A stretch of 64,000 bases of DNA from assembly GCA_963664665.2 (NCBI GenBank), contig CAXXMH010000008.1:124001-188000 (forward strand). The letters run 5' to 3'. Below the pieces are notes generated by a model. It was not told the origin of the DNA. It saw only the letters and a list, made by a program, of their open reading frames with translations, and made no database searches. Below are positions 1 to 8,943 of the stretch, piece after piece. Numbering within the stretch: the first letter of the stretch is position 1; each line of letters begins with the position of its first letter. The position numbers and the translations under genes are program-made. Source of the stretch: Bin55 sp963664665. GTDB lineage: Bacteria; Pseudomonadota; Gammaproteobacteria; Pseudomonadales; Azotimanducaceae.

Positions 1-1085
1 GCTCGCAACGTACGAAGAACATTCGGCTCGGTCACGGCATACGCCAAGTCATACCTCAATACAACCACCCAGCCCGCACCGCAGAAGTCATCGCGACGCT
101 TGATCTAGTCTCCAACGGCAGGGTCGATTTTGGTACTGGGGAATCTTCGGCCGAATTAGAACTCGGTGGATTCCGCATTCCGGTTCACATGAAGCGAAAG
201 ATCTTTATGGAATCAGTCGAACAGATCGCCAATATGTTGGTGATGGACCCATATCCGGGTTACAAGGGACAGTTCTTTGAAATGCCGTGTCGCAACATTG
301 TGCCTAAGCCAGTACAGCGGCCACACCCTCCACTCTGGGTAGCTTGCTCGCAAAGAGAAACCATCCGCATGGCAGCACGCCTTGGCATTGGAGCACTGAC
401 CTTTGCTTTCGTTGACCCTAGCGAAGCGACCGAATGGGTTGAGGAGTACTACCGCATCATCAAATCCGATGAATGCGTCCCGATTGGACACGCGATTAAT
501 CCAAACATCTGCATGGTCTCAAGCTTCTCATGCCATCACGACCGCGAAACCGCGATTAAGCGCGGATTGAATGGGTTCGAGTTTTTCGGGTTCGCACTCG
601 GCAGTTTGTATGCGTTCGGGGAACACACGCCAGGACGCACGGACTTGTGGAAACAATTCAAAGAGACTCGAATGACGAAAACGGAAACGCTCGACATCAC
701 TCAGTCATTGGCAGGTAGTGCAGGCGGCATCGGCACACCCGATGACCTGCGCGAGCACTTACTTAAATTCGAAAAATGCAACGTCGATCAAGTCACGTTC
801 ATTCAGCAGGCGGGTCGTAACAAGCACGAGCATATTTGCGAATCGCTAGAGATCTTCGCTAAAGAAGTCATGCCTGAATTTAAGGATCGAGCTGAAGAGC
901 GCGAACGTCAGAAAATGGAAGAATTGGCGCCTTATCTTGAACAAGCGATGGAGCGGAAGATTGCCATGCGCGAACTCAAAGATGAGGAAATTCCAACGTA
1001 CGTGGCACTTGGCCGTAAAGTTAGCGAGGAATCAGCGAAAGAACAATCAATTTACGAAAAGCCACAGCAAGAAGCCGCAGGCTGA
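1..1085 (+). CDS. LLM-class flavin-dependent oxidoreductase, 5' end cut off by the window
   Basis: This is the C-terminal part of a bacterial-luciferase-like, flavin-dependent monooxygenase. The reading frame is open from base 3, and the first visible residues (HPARTAEVIATLD, then NGRVDFGTG) are the usual luciferase-fold sequence, so the gene begins upstream of the window. The ATG at 189 is internal, not a start. The frame continues through a flavin-binding-type core and ends at TGA 1083-1085. The last 60 or so residues are a charged Glu/Lys/Arg-rich helical tail, which is long for the family. Such enzymes use reduced flavin and oxygen to oxidise small organic substrates. The substrate cannot be told from sequence. 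A strong hairpin follows the stop. Confidence 0.85.
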   Translation, partial: SQRTKNIRLGHGIRQVIPQYNHPARTAEVIATLDLVSNGRVDFGTGESSAELELGGFRIPVHMKRKIFMESVEQIANMLVMDPYPGYKGQFFEMPCRNIVPKPVQRPHPPLWVACSQRETIRMAARLGIGALTFAFVDPSEATEWVEEYYRIIKSDECVPIGHAINPNICMVSSFSCHHDRETAIKRGLNGFEFFGFALGSLYAFGEHTPGRTDLWKQFKETRMTKTETLDITQSLAGSAGGIGTPDDLREHLLKFEKCNVDQVTFIQQAGRNKHEHICESLEIFAKEVMPEFKDRAEERERQKMEELAPYLEQAMERKIAMRELKDEEIPTYVALGRKVSEESAKEQSIYEKPQQEAAG

Positions 1086-1128
1086 GCTGCTCACCAGCGC
1101 ACTACAAGTTAATTACTACTTACTAACG

Positions 1129-1166
1129 GGTGTTGATGCGCACGCAGACACGTGTGCATCAATACC
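1129..1166 (+). terminator. Long stem-loop after the LLM oxidoreductase gene
   Basis: Bases 1129-1144 pair with 1151-1166 over 16 positions with two G-T wobbles, around the 6-base loop CAGACA. It lies 44 bases after the stop codon. No clear T run follows, so it may be a Rho-independent terminator of poor form or a structure that stabilises the transcript end. Confidence 0.5.
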
Positions 1167-1269
1167 TTGATACCACCCCGATTGAACTTTACACAGGCTC
1201 ACGCTGTTTAACTTTCTGACGTTAAGAGCGTTGAATTTTCGCCTGACGTCACCCTCAGTTCAATCGAGT

Positions 1270-2208
1270 ATGCAAATGTACAAAACAACGCTAATCGTCT
1301 GTTCAGTCCTGCTTGGGTTCTCGATTTCCGCGTCCCAAAATGAATGGGAAAATGCGGTTGACGAAATCCGCGATGAGCTTCGAAAAAGCATGGCTGAGAT
1401 TAAAGAACTAAAGGAACGCTTAAGTGAAGATGGAGTGCCATCATTTCATGGTTTCGACGCGCTCGACACTGGAGATCGCGCTTCTCTCGGCATATACCTT
1501 GAACAGGGACTTGACCAAAAATTGGTCGTAGCTGGATTTACTCGACAATCAAACGCACGTGAAAGCGGTGTTCAGGAAGGCGACGTGTTGATTGCGATTG
1601 ACGCACAAGACCTCACAGGAGACCATGCAACGCATCCGCGCGTGATCGAATATCTTGAATCCATCGAACCCGGCGCTGAGGTCATCCTGTCTATGGAGCG
1701 AGGAGACGAAGAATTGCAATTCACAGTTCAAACGCACTCGTCTCAGATGTTTGGCTGGCTTGAGCGGGAATTGGGAGAGCGCGGAAATCGACGAAGCTTC
1801 AGGTTTCGAGATGAAAGCCCAGGTCAAGAGAACTGGTGGATCGGTCGTTTGCCTCAGATCGAATGGGATCGGTCACTTTCAAGCGATGGGGATATTCAAG
1901 TTACAGATTTGAACGAAGCTTTAGGTAGCTACTTCAAAGTAGATTCAGGCGTTCTTGTGTTAAAAGCCGGAGAAGAGAGCACTCTAGAGCCAGGTGATGT
2001 GATCATTGCAGTCGGTGACCAGAAAGTCGCAAATACGGAAGAGCTGTATGAGGAACTAAAGGACGGAAAGGGGTCAGTTACAGTTCAACGTCACGGCGAC
2101 ACCATCGAGCTCAGCATTGCCGAGACACTAGAAGGCTTGCGACTTGAACGCGAGGTCAGGATCTTCTCGAGTCAATCTGATGGCTCGAGCAAGTCACGAG
2201 TCTGGTAG
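1270..2208 (+). CDS. Secreted or periplasmic protein with two PDZ domains
   Basis: The protein starts with a hydrophobic signal-peptide-like segment (about residues 3-22, ending near SISAS), followed by a charged helical stretch (about 25-50) and two PDZ-like domains at roughly 70-155 and 200-285. Both PDZ units show the SGVQEGDVLIAID / LEPGDVIIAVGD type strand-turn motif that forms the peptide-binding site. No protease triad or other catalytic domain is present, so it probably acts as a scaffold or adaptor in the periplasm. I chose ATG 1270 (or ATG 1276, two codons on) because the only earlier in-frame start is a TTG at 1231 that would put polar residues before the signal peptide. The exact role is unknown. 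Confidence 0.75.
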   Translation: MQMYKTTLIVCSVLLGFSISASQNEWENAVDEIRDELRKSMAEIKELKERLSEDGVPSFHGFDALDTGDRASLGIYLEQGLDQKLVVAGFTRQSNARESGVQEGDVLIAIDAQDLTGDHATHPRVIEYLESIEPGAEVILSMERGDEELQFTVQTHSSQMFGWLERELGERGNRRSFRFRDESPGQENWWIGRLPQIEWDRSLSSDGDIQVTDLNEALGSYFKVDSGVLVLKAGEESTLEPGDVIIAVGDQKVANTEELYEELKDGKGSVTVQRHGDTIELSIAETLEGLRLEREVRIFSSQSDGSSKSRVW

Positions 2209-2265
2209 TTCTACCAACGTATTCAATTGGTCTCCTTGGACGGTGGCTCCTTACAGTCGTTTGTA

Positions 2266-4128
2266 TCAATCTTCCGACGCTAAAGCGAGCCACTCGTTCT
2301 CCATGTCCTCGAGCTTCTTCTTCCTACGCCCGTACTTCGCAAAGATTGACTGAAGTTCATTGTTCTCAATCTCACCAAGGGTTTCGGTATCTGCCAGACG
2401 TCTTGATAGTTCGTTTAACTCCTTTTGGAGTCGATTAATCGCTTCCTCAAGTTCACGTCTTCGACGGTCATTTTCACGGCGACTCTCACGCTCAAGCGCT
2501 CGTTCCCTACGCAACTCTTTACGCGAACGATTCGTTGAACGGTTGTCAGTTTCATCAACCTTAACTGAACGCGAGACCAAATCTTCGTAATCGTCCAAAT
2601 CACCATTGAAATGCGTGACTGAACCGTCGCGAACCAACCAGAATTCGTCAGCACACTCTCGCAACAACTGTTGATCATGCGCCACCATTAGGACGGCACC
2701 CTCGTATTGATTCAGCGCCGACGTTAGCGCCTCACGCATCTCTAAATCGAGATGGTTGGTGGGTTCGTCGAGTACCAAGAGCGATGGCTTATGTCGTGTG
2801 ATGAGAGCGAGTACCAAACGTGCCTTCTCGCCTCCACTGAACGATGAGACTGGTCGAAAAATGTCGTCACCTTGGAAACCCCAATAACCGAGGAAATTTC
2901 GCGCTTGCTGAGTTACGACAGAGCCGTCAGCAATGACATGGTCGTACGCACAAATCGTCTCGTCAAGCAGCTCAAGTTGATGTTGCGCGAAATAGCCAAT
3001 CGTCGTATGCATACCCGCCTGGCGCGAGCCGTCAAGTAGTTCCAACTCGCCAGCTAACGACTTCAGGAACGTACTCTTTCCCGCGCCGTTCAGTCCCAGC
3101 AATGCGATTCGATCACCGGGATAGATTCGTTCCGTGACGTTGGAAAGAACGACGTGTGCACCATAGCCAAGTGCTGCATCATCGATCGATAGCATCGGTC
3201 GGTCCACCTTGCCTGGCGCTTGGATCGTAAATCGATACGGGGACAACGCGCGGAGTGGCGCTGTCGCGCGCATCTTTTCTAGCATCTTTACTCGACTTTG
3301 GACCTGCTTAGCTTTGGAGGCATAGGTACGAAACCGATCAATAAAGGCCTGGACACGCTTCCGCTCTTTTTCCTGTTGCTCAAACACCTTCCCGACGTGC
3401 TCAAGGCGTTCTGCAACTTGCCGCTCGTACGACGAATATCCACCTTGATACATCACACCGGCTTTCCGTTCAAGATGGAGCACCTCATCAACGGTTTGAT
3501 CTAGGAACTCGCGGTCATGCGAAATGCACAACATCGTTCCCGGGTAACGCGAAAGCCACTTTTGCAACCAAACTGTTGCTTCTAGATCAAGGTGATTCGT
3601 TGGCTCGTCAAGCAGCATGAGTTCAGACGGTTGGCTGAGTGTTTGCGCGAGATTAAGTCGAATCCGCCACCCGCCAGAAAACGCACGATAAGGTTTGTGA
3701 AAGTCATCTGAACCGAAACCCAGTCCTGCCAAAATCACGCCAGCCCGAGCTTCTGCCTGAAATCCACCGAGTGAACCGTAGATGTCATGCAGCTCAGCAA
3801 ACTCGTGCATATCGTCACGCGCTTCGGCATCGCGTATCTTCTTCTCGATCAGGCGCAATTCACGGTTCCCATCGACCACGAACTGCAATGCTGTTCGATT
3901 GGTTGCCGGTACGTCTTGACGCAGCCATGCAATCCGCCAGCGCGTAGGAACGACAACTTCGCCTTCGTTCGGTACAAAAACGTGGCGAATCAGGTTGAAG
4001 ATAGTCGTTTTTCCGACTCCGTTTCGACCGATTACGCCAACTCGGTGACCCGTGTGGATAACGACCGAAAGATCCTCAAATAGGAAATCCTCGTCAAACC
4101 CGAACCAGACGTGGTTCAGTTGAAGCAT
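2266..4128 (-). CDS. yheS: ABC-F family ATPase, YheS type
   Basis: Soluble tandem ATP-binding-cassette protein without membrane segments, 620 residues against about 637 in E. coli YheS. The first nucleotide-binding domain has Walker A GRNGVGKTT (residues 34-42), signature FSGGW and Walker B LMLLDEPTNHLD. The second has GLNGAGKST, SFSGGEKARL and LLVLDEPTNHLD. Between them lies the Arg/Lys-rich linker typical of ABC-F proteins, and the C-terminus is a charged coiled coil. ABC-F proteins bind the ribosomal E site and relieve stalled translation. YheS is among the less characterised members. It begins 17 bases after the dsbB stop and is probably the last gene of the gshA-acpH-dsbB unit. Confidence 0.92.
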   Translation of the reverse strand: MLQLNHVWFGFDEDFLFEDLSVVIHTGHRVGVIGRNGVGKTTIFNLIRHVFVPNEGEVVVPTRWRIAWLRQDVPATNRTALQFVVDGNRELRLIEKKIRDAEARDDMHEFAELHDIYGSLGGFQAEARAGVILAGLGFGSDDFHKPYRAFSGGWRIRLNLAQTLSQPSELMLLDEPTNHLDLEATVWLQKWLSRYPGTMLCISHDREFLDQTVDEVLHLERKAGVMYQGGYSSYERQVAERLEHVGKVFEQQEKERKRVQAFIDRFRTYASKAKQVQSRVKMLEKMRATAPLRALSPYRFTIQAPGKVDRPMLSIDDAALGYGAHVVLSNVTERIYPGDRIALLGLNGAGKSTFLKSLAGELELLDGSRQAGMHTTIGYFAQHQLELLDETICAYDHVIADGSVVTQQARNFLGYWGFQGDDIFRPVSSFSGGEKARLVLALITRHKPSLLVLDEPTNHLDLEMREALTSALNQYEGAVLMVAHDQQLLRECADEFWLVRDGSVTHFNGDLDDYEDLVSRSVKVDETDNRSTNRSRKELRRERALERESRRENDRRRRELEEAINRLQKELNELSRRLADTETLGEIENNELQSIFAKYGRRKKKLEDMENEWLALASED

Positions 4129-4145
4129 CTCGTTTTAGTTTGTTC

Positions 4146-4619
4146 CTAAGCGGGTTTTCTTGATCTGAGGTGCACGAACAGCATCGTCAGCAAGATTATG
4201 AATCCGGCTAGTGCCATTAGAGGTATGACTGACGGTTCCGCACAGTCGCCGGATCCCGTCAACATGGTTTTAACGATACTTGAAAAAGGATATTCGTATG
4301 CAATCAAGTAATCGATCCCAGGTCCGCAATTCGTCGCAGCACCGGGAACATATTGAATCCAGAGTTGCCTGAACGCAACCGCGCACCCAGCAAGCCAGAA
4401 AAGAGCTGCCAAACTTGGATAGACCAAGGGTACGCGCCGGTGAAGTAGAGAAACCGCGATAACAACAACTCCACACATCATGAAGAACTTTTGTGTCTGG
4501 CATAGTGAACATGCACTGACCTGGATCAGCGCCGCGCTCGCAAGAAATGCGCTTCCGCAGAACACGATTGCAAACAACCAGTCACTGCTCGTTAATCGCG
4601 TCACCCAAGTCATCTTCAT
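4146..4619 (-). CDS. dsbB: Disulfide bond formation protein B
   Basis: Inner-membrane protein that reoxidises periplasmic DsbA and passes electrons to quinone. It has four hydrophobic helices, the CSLC redox pair in the first periplasmic loop, and the second-loop pair seen as NCGPGIDYL and SGDCAE, all in the DsbB order. The length (157 residues) is close to the usual 160-175. I place the start at ATG 4619 because it overlaps the acpH stop as ATGA, a normal coupling arrangement. An upstream ATG at 4646 would add nine basic residues inside acpH. The gene sits between acpH and yheS. A DsbD gene also occurs in this window at 22.4-24.0 kb. Confidence 0.9.
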   Translation of the reverse strand: MKMTWVTRLTSSDWLFAIVFCGSAFLASAALIQVSACSLCQTQKFFMMCGVVVIAVSLLHRRVPLVYPSLAALFWLAGCAVAFRQLWIQYVPGAATNCGPGIDYLIAYEYPFSSIVKTMLTGSGDCAEPSVIPLMALAGFIILLTMLFVHLRSRKPA

Positions 4620-5206
4620 ATTGCGTTTCTTGTGTCCTCGCACCAAGCTTTCGTAACTGTTCTCAGATCCCGAAAGTACGACTCGAAGTCATCACGAAAT
4701 TCGGCTTCGTTTTCTCGCAATCGCCGCGCGAGATCGTGTCCTGAGTCGGCAAATCTCAATCGCTCGAGAATACGCAGCATGATGTCCTCGACGACCTCCA
4801 GCTGCGAATACCGCGCGAGTAGATCAGTCCGACACATGTGATCGTAAAAGCGTCGAGCTGATGCGGGCAATTCAAATCGACCGATCGCGTCGTAACAGCT
4901 TTGCGTGAATTCGTGAAGGTCACCCGAACCAAAATCCTCCCAATGCTTGGCGAACACGTGGTCCGCCATTAGATCGAGCAAAATTGGTGCGGGACGCCGA
5001 AGCTCAACTCCGAACCGGTGATAGGTGCTGCGCATACTAGGCAAGCGGTTACTCTGCACGTCGATATGCCGATGTAGGAGCAACCCACGTTTCAGGTTTA
5101 CTGGGATGTCTTGCTCGAGATTCCCTTTAATGAAATCGCCAAGAAAACCCCCAGCCTTGAGACCGGGTTCCGCTCGACCAAGCCAGCAGTGTAGGAGAAA
5201 GTTCAT
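4616..5206 (-). CDS. acpH: Acyl carrier protein phosphodiesterase family protein
   Basis: Matches the AcpH (former DUF479) family, which removes the 4'-phosphopantetheine arm from holo-acyl carrier protein. The 196 residues compare with 193 in E. coli. Family-typical N-terminal features are MNFLLHCWLG, GGFLGDFIKG with its conserved Asp, and RGLLLHRHIDVQSN, followed by an HRF segment. These His/Asp residues make up the HD-like metal-binding site. The start overlaps the gshA stop by four bases (ATGA) and the stop overlaps dsbB in the same way, so the three genes should be co-transcribed and translationally coupled. Confidence 0.85.
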   Translation of the reverse strand: MNFLLHCWLGRAEPGLKAGGFLGDFIKGNLEQDIPVNLKRGLLLHRHIDVQSNRLPSMRSTYHRFGVELRRPAPILLDLMADHVFAKHWEDFGSGDLHEFTQSCYDAIGRFELPASARRFYDHMCRTDLLARYSQLEVVEDIMLRILERLRFADSGHDLARRLRENEAEFRDDFESYFRDLRTVTKAWCEDTRNAI

Positions 5207-6765
5207 TCCTCTTCGCGAAAGGACAGATAGTCCGCTAGGTACGCCTCAAACGACACCTCATCAGACGCTTCAATCGCTTCTCGATCCCGCTCCGACTGAC
5301 GTGCAACTTCGTTGAAATCATGCTGACGTTCGTGAGACAAACTCGATTGCATCATGTCCTCATGGTGCTGAAACGCCATCTCTAATCCAAGTGAGGCGAA
5401 TGGTTGCTTCCGTTCAACCATGAGCTGCTGTAATCTAGCCGCAGGAGTAAGTTCGGAGTCCTTGACCTTCGCAAGCTGCTGTTCGACAAGCGGCTGACTA
5501 TCAGTTTCTCCACTCGCATCATCAATGATCGCCGCAATGACCATGCATTCATCGAGAATCTCTTGAGCCCAGTCCACGAATTTGCGCGGACCATCCGGCG
5601 CGACCAACTCAAGGTCTTGATCCCGACCATTGTGAACCGTCTTCGCCTGGTTATCTAAGTTTCGTGCTGATTGATTCGCGGATTCGCCTTCATTCGGTGT
5701 TAAGAGTGAATGCAGCAGAAACACATCCATGAATTTCGCCGTTCCCACCGTGATACCCAATGGATCGAATGGATCTGTGTCAAGGCACCTTACTTCAACA
5801 TACTCGATTCCTCGACGCCGTAACGCTACAAGCGCTCTTTCTCCTGGCTGGGTTTTTCTTTTTGCACGTATCGTCGCATAAAGCTCTGCTTCCACCTGCA
5901 GGAGTGCATCGGTTAACTGCTTGTATGCATCGCCTTTGCGCAACCCTATCGAGGTATAGACGGGGTGCGATTCCGTCAATGCCGGAACCATCGAATTAAC
6001 GAACTCGGGAAGCGAGTCATATACGACTCGATGGTGGCTTTGAGCCTCGCTCTGATAACCTAGAGGTCCCATACGTAACGAGGTAGCAAACGGAAGATAC
6101 CGCGTACTCGCGTCGAAGCGATGTAGGTTATGTTCCTTGTTTTGTAGAAAAGACCCGCAAACAGCGGGTGATGCGCCAAAAAGATAGATCAGGAGCCAAC
6201 TGTGTTTTCTAAAGTTGCGAATGAGTCGTAAGTAGCCTTCATCTCGAGCGGTTTGATCGGACGACGTGCCGTCGATCTTCGCTAGAAGATCCCAGATGGC
6301 ATCCGGTACCGAAAAGTTGTAATGGATGCCGGATATGGTCTGCATCACGCGACCATAACGATGACCCAATCCTTCGCGGTAAATCTCCTTAAATCTTGCC
6401 GCGTTTGACTCGCCATAACGTGCCACTGGAATTCCTTCCTCACTCGAAATCCCACAAGGCATCGACGCTGGCCACAAGAGCTCTTCGTCGAGCCCGTGGT
6501 GGATGAACGTATGTATTTCCGTCAATTCCTGAATACATGACTCAACACTCTGATGTACCCCGGTGATCATTTCCAGCTGAGCTTCGCTGAAATCCGTAGT
6601 GATAGAAGGATGTGTGAGCGGCGAACCAAACACGCTTGGATGCCGAGTCTGAGCTAATGAACCTGACGGTGTGATCCGAAGCGCTTCCCGTTCGATGCCA
6701 TGTTTGAATTGCGTGAGCGCGGGATTGCCTTGCAAGCCACGCATTCTGAGTTCAAGACTCGACAA
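5203..6765 (-). CDS. gshA: Glutamate-cysteine ligase, proteobacterial type
   Basis: Catalyses ATP-dependent joining of glutamate and cysteine, the first and rate-limiting step of glutathione synthesis, in the cytoplasm. The 520-residue length matches the E. coli-type enzyme (518). The N-terminal active-site region is clear: HGIEREALRI at residues 22-31, then THPSITTDFSEAQLE. Further on the family segments SGIHYNFS, SLRMGPLGYQ and YVEVRCLDTDPFDP are present. It is the first gene of the overlapped gshA-acpH-dsbB-yheS unit and begins 51 bases after the pckA stop. No gshB is visible in the window. Confidence 0.95.
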   Translation of the reverse strand: MSSLELRMRGLQGNPALTQFKHGIEREALRITPSGSLAQTRHPSVFGSPLTHPSITTDFSEAQLEMITGVHQSVESCIQELTEIHTFIHHGLDEELLWPASMPCGISSEEGIPVARYGESNAARFKEIYREGLGHRYGRVMQTISGIHYNFSVPDAIWDLLAKIDGTSSDQTARDEGYLRLIRNFRKHSWLLIYLFGASPAVCGSFLQNKEHNLHRFDASTRYLPFATSLRMGPLGYQSEAQSHHRVVYDSLPEFVNSMVPALTESHPVYTSIGLRKGDAYKQLTDALLQVEAELYATIRAKRKTQPGERALVALRRRGIEYVEVRCLDTDPFDPLGITVGTAKFMDVFLLHSLLTPNEGESANQSARNLDNQAKTVHNGRDQDLELVAPDGPRKFVDWAQEILDECMVIAAIIDDASGETDSQPLVEQQLAKVKDSELTPAARLQQLMVERKQPFASLGLEMAFQHHEDMMQSSLSHERQHDFNEVARQSERDREAIEASDEVSFEAYLADYLSFREEE

Positions 6766-6816
6766 AACGTTTAGTTGGGTGTATTAGTTAGGTTACGCCC
6801 CGAAAGGGGAGCGCAG

Positions 6817-8310
6817 TTACGACGGACCAGCCGCTGCGATTGCAGGGTCGACGTCGAATTTTTGAAAGTTGCGTCTAAATTTCTCAATAAGTTCGCGTGC
6901 GGCAATGTCATACGCTTCCTTGTCGGACCAGGCGTCACGAGGAGACAGAAGCTTAGTATCAACTCCAGGCACATGGCACGGTACTTCCAGATTCAGCTCA
7001 GCTAGTTGCACGACGTCGTTCATGTCGATCGAACCCGAACGTATCGCTCGAATGATCGCCCGCGTGGTCGGAATATCAAAGCGTTGTCCTACCCCGTAGC
7101 CACCCCCTGTCCAACCGGTATTCACGAGGAACACATGCGTGCCGTAGGATTCGATTCGTTCCATGAGCAGATTCGCGTAGTCCCCTGGCGGTCTAGGCAG
7201 AAACGCTTCACCAAAACAAGCGGAGAACGTTGCGGAATAGGCTTCAGTGGAGCCAATTTCTGTCGAACCAACTCTTGCCGTATAGCCAGACAAGTAGTGG
7301 TAAGCGGCAGCTTCCTTCGACAGGATTGCGACCGGCGGGAGCACTCCGCTAACGTCACAGGTCAGAAAGATGACGACATGCGGTTCACGACCTTGATTTT
7401 CGAGAACGCGTTTTTCAATTCGATCCAACGGATAGCACGCGCGCGTGTTTTCCGTCAGTCGCGTGTCCGTGTAATCGGGTTCACGGCTTTCTGAATCAAG
7501 AATTACGTTTTCCAGAATCGCGCCAAACGACAGCGCGTTCCAGATCATCGGCTCGTTTTCCTTCGATAGGTTCACACATTTCGCGTAGCAACCACCTTCG
7601 AGATTGAAGACTTTGCCCCCTCCCCAGCCGTGCTCGTCATCGCCAATCAAGAAATACTCGGGATCTGCAGATAACGTCGTCTTGCCAGTACCGGAAAGTC
7701 CAAAGAACAAAGCAACATTGTCGTCCGCGGCGACACTAGCAGAACAGTGCATCGGTAGTACACCGTCCTCCGGTAATAGAAAGTTCTGAACTGAGAACAT
7801 CGCTTTCTTCATCTCACCGGCGTAGTACATTCCGGCCAGCAAAACGCGGCGACCTTCAAAATCTAATATGACGACACCGTCTGAGTTGGTACCGTCTCGT
7901 TCAGGTTCACACCGGTACCCTGGCGCGCTGAGTAGTCGCCAAGCTTTCTTGTCCAATGGGTTATACGAAGCCGGTTCAATGAACATCGAGCGCGCAAACA
8001 TCCCATGCCACGCCAGCTCGGTTGTCACATGTATGGGTTGGTAATTTGTCACGTGAGCACCCACATGGAGTTCAGCAACGAAAGCGTCTTGCGACTCCAT
8101 ATACAGTTCAACGCGACGCCAAAGCGCATCGAATGTCGACGGTTCAATAGGTTGATTAACCGCTCCCCACGCGATTTTGTCTTGCGTCGTCGACTCCTTT
8201 ACGATGAATCGATCCGCAGGTGAGCGACCGGTACGTTCACCCGTGACGACGACCAAAGCGCCATTGTTTGCAAGTTGCGCCTCACGTCGTTCGATTGCGA
8301 GTTCCGCCAA
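6817..8310 (-). CDS. pckA: Phosphoenolpyruvate carboxykinase (ATP); start codon uncertain
   Basis: Converts oxaloacetate and ATP to phosphoenolpyruvate, the entry step of gluconeogenesis. Counted from TTG 8310 it has the kinase P-loop GLSGTGKTT at residues 204-212, the metal and substrate motif GDDEHGWG shortly after, TGRSP near the N-terminus, and NTGWTGGGYG near the C-terminus. The start is unclear. The reading frame is open up to 8424 and holds no ATG or GTG. TTG 8310 is the only conventional alternative and has no evident ribosome-binding site. Related Pseudomonas enzymes carry about 17 more residues, which would place initiation near an ATA at 8361 or an ATT at 8352. Neighbours hslR and nudE recall the E. 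coli nudE-hslR-pckA region. Confidence 0.92.
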   Translation of the reverse strand: MAELAIERREAQLANNGALVVVTGERTGRSPADRFIVKESTTQDKIAWGAVNQPIEPSTFDALWRRVELYMESQDAFVAELHVGAHVTNYQPIHVTTELAWHGMFARSMFIEPASYNPLDKKAWRLLSAPGYRCEPERDGTNSDGVVILDFEGRRVLLAGMYYAGEMKKAMFSVQNFLLPEDGVLPMHCSASVAADDNVALFFGLSGTGKTTLSADPEYFLIGDDEHGWGGGKVFNLEGGCYAKCVNLSKENEPMIWNALSFGAILENVILDSESREPDYTDTRLTENTRACYPLDRIEKRVLENQGREPHVVIFLTCDVSGVLPPVAILSKEAAAYHYLSGYTARVGSTEIGSTEAYSATFSACFGEAFLPRPPGDYANLLMERIESYGTHVFLVNTGWTGGGYGVGQRFDIPTTRAIIRAIRSGSIDMNDVVQLAELNLEVPCHVPGVDTKLLSPRDAWSDKEAYDIAARELIEKFRRNFQKFDVDPAIAAAGPS

Positions 8311-8452
8311 CGCTGTTGAACTCAGTTCAAAGCGATTGGCAGGAAGGTCAATAGCTCTTATGGTCCTAGCCTGAGACGGGTGTAATTCGCAGAATTCTAC
8401 TTGTGGGTTTCGAGGTGAGGTGCTTCACAATGAACCCATAAGTGGGTACATT

Positions 8453-8827
8453 TCACGCTGGCTTTTGCTTCAATTCACGCAACGCTCGGCGCGCACTCTT
8501 TGTTGGTTTGAGCTTCGGAATCGCAAGCCCAGCACGAGCCATTCGTCGATTTGCAGCCTCTTCTAACCGACGATTCAAGGACTCTTCAGTCTCCTTGTAG
8601 AGCGTCTGTGCAGCAGCGCCGTTTCCACGTCTTTCTGACATGCCTACAACGACCACCACTTCCTTGTCGTAACCACGACTAATCTCCAATTTGTCGCCGA
8701 TCTGTATATCGCGCGCGGCCTTTGAGCGTTCACCATTGACATGTACCTTACCGCCAAGTACGGCTTCTTTTGCTTTACTTCGTGTTTTAAAAAAACGAGC
8801 GGTCCAAAGCCACTTATCGATTCTCAT
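8453..8827 (-). CDS. hslR: S4-domain RNA-binding heat shock protein 15
   Basis: Small basic protein (124 residues; E. coli Hsp15 has 133) with an N-terminal S4 RNA-binding domain: MRIDKWLWTARFFKTRS, then GGKVHVNGERSK. Hsp15 recognises stalled 50S subunits carrying a nascent chain attached to tRNA and helps recycle them. The C-terminal third is rich in Arg, Lys and Ala, as in the family. The gene lies upstream of pckA on the same strand and is divergent from nudE, with 116 bases between the two start codons. Confidence 0.9.
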   Translation of the reverse strand: MRIDKWLWTARFFKTRSKAKEAVLGGKVHVNGERSKAARDIQIGDKLEISRGYDKEVVVVVGMSERRGNGAAAQTLYKETEESLNRRLEEAANRRMARAGLAIPKLKPTKSARRALRELKQKPA

Positions 8828-8943
8828 CGCGCTTCCGGTTCCTTATTCGTGCAGACGGCACTTTCTGAGACATCAAGCGATTCACTCAAAAATCTTACGA
8901 ATCGAAGAGTTGTGGTGAAGTCGGCATCGCGGGAGGAATTAAC

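Noticed and set aside
7006..7494. A 162-codon plus-strand frame
   Set aside because: Antisense to pckA, with a composition typical of a shadow frame.
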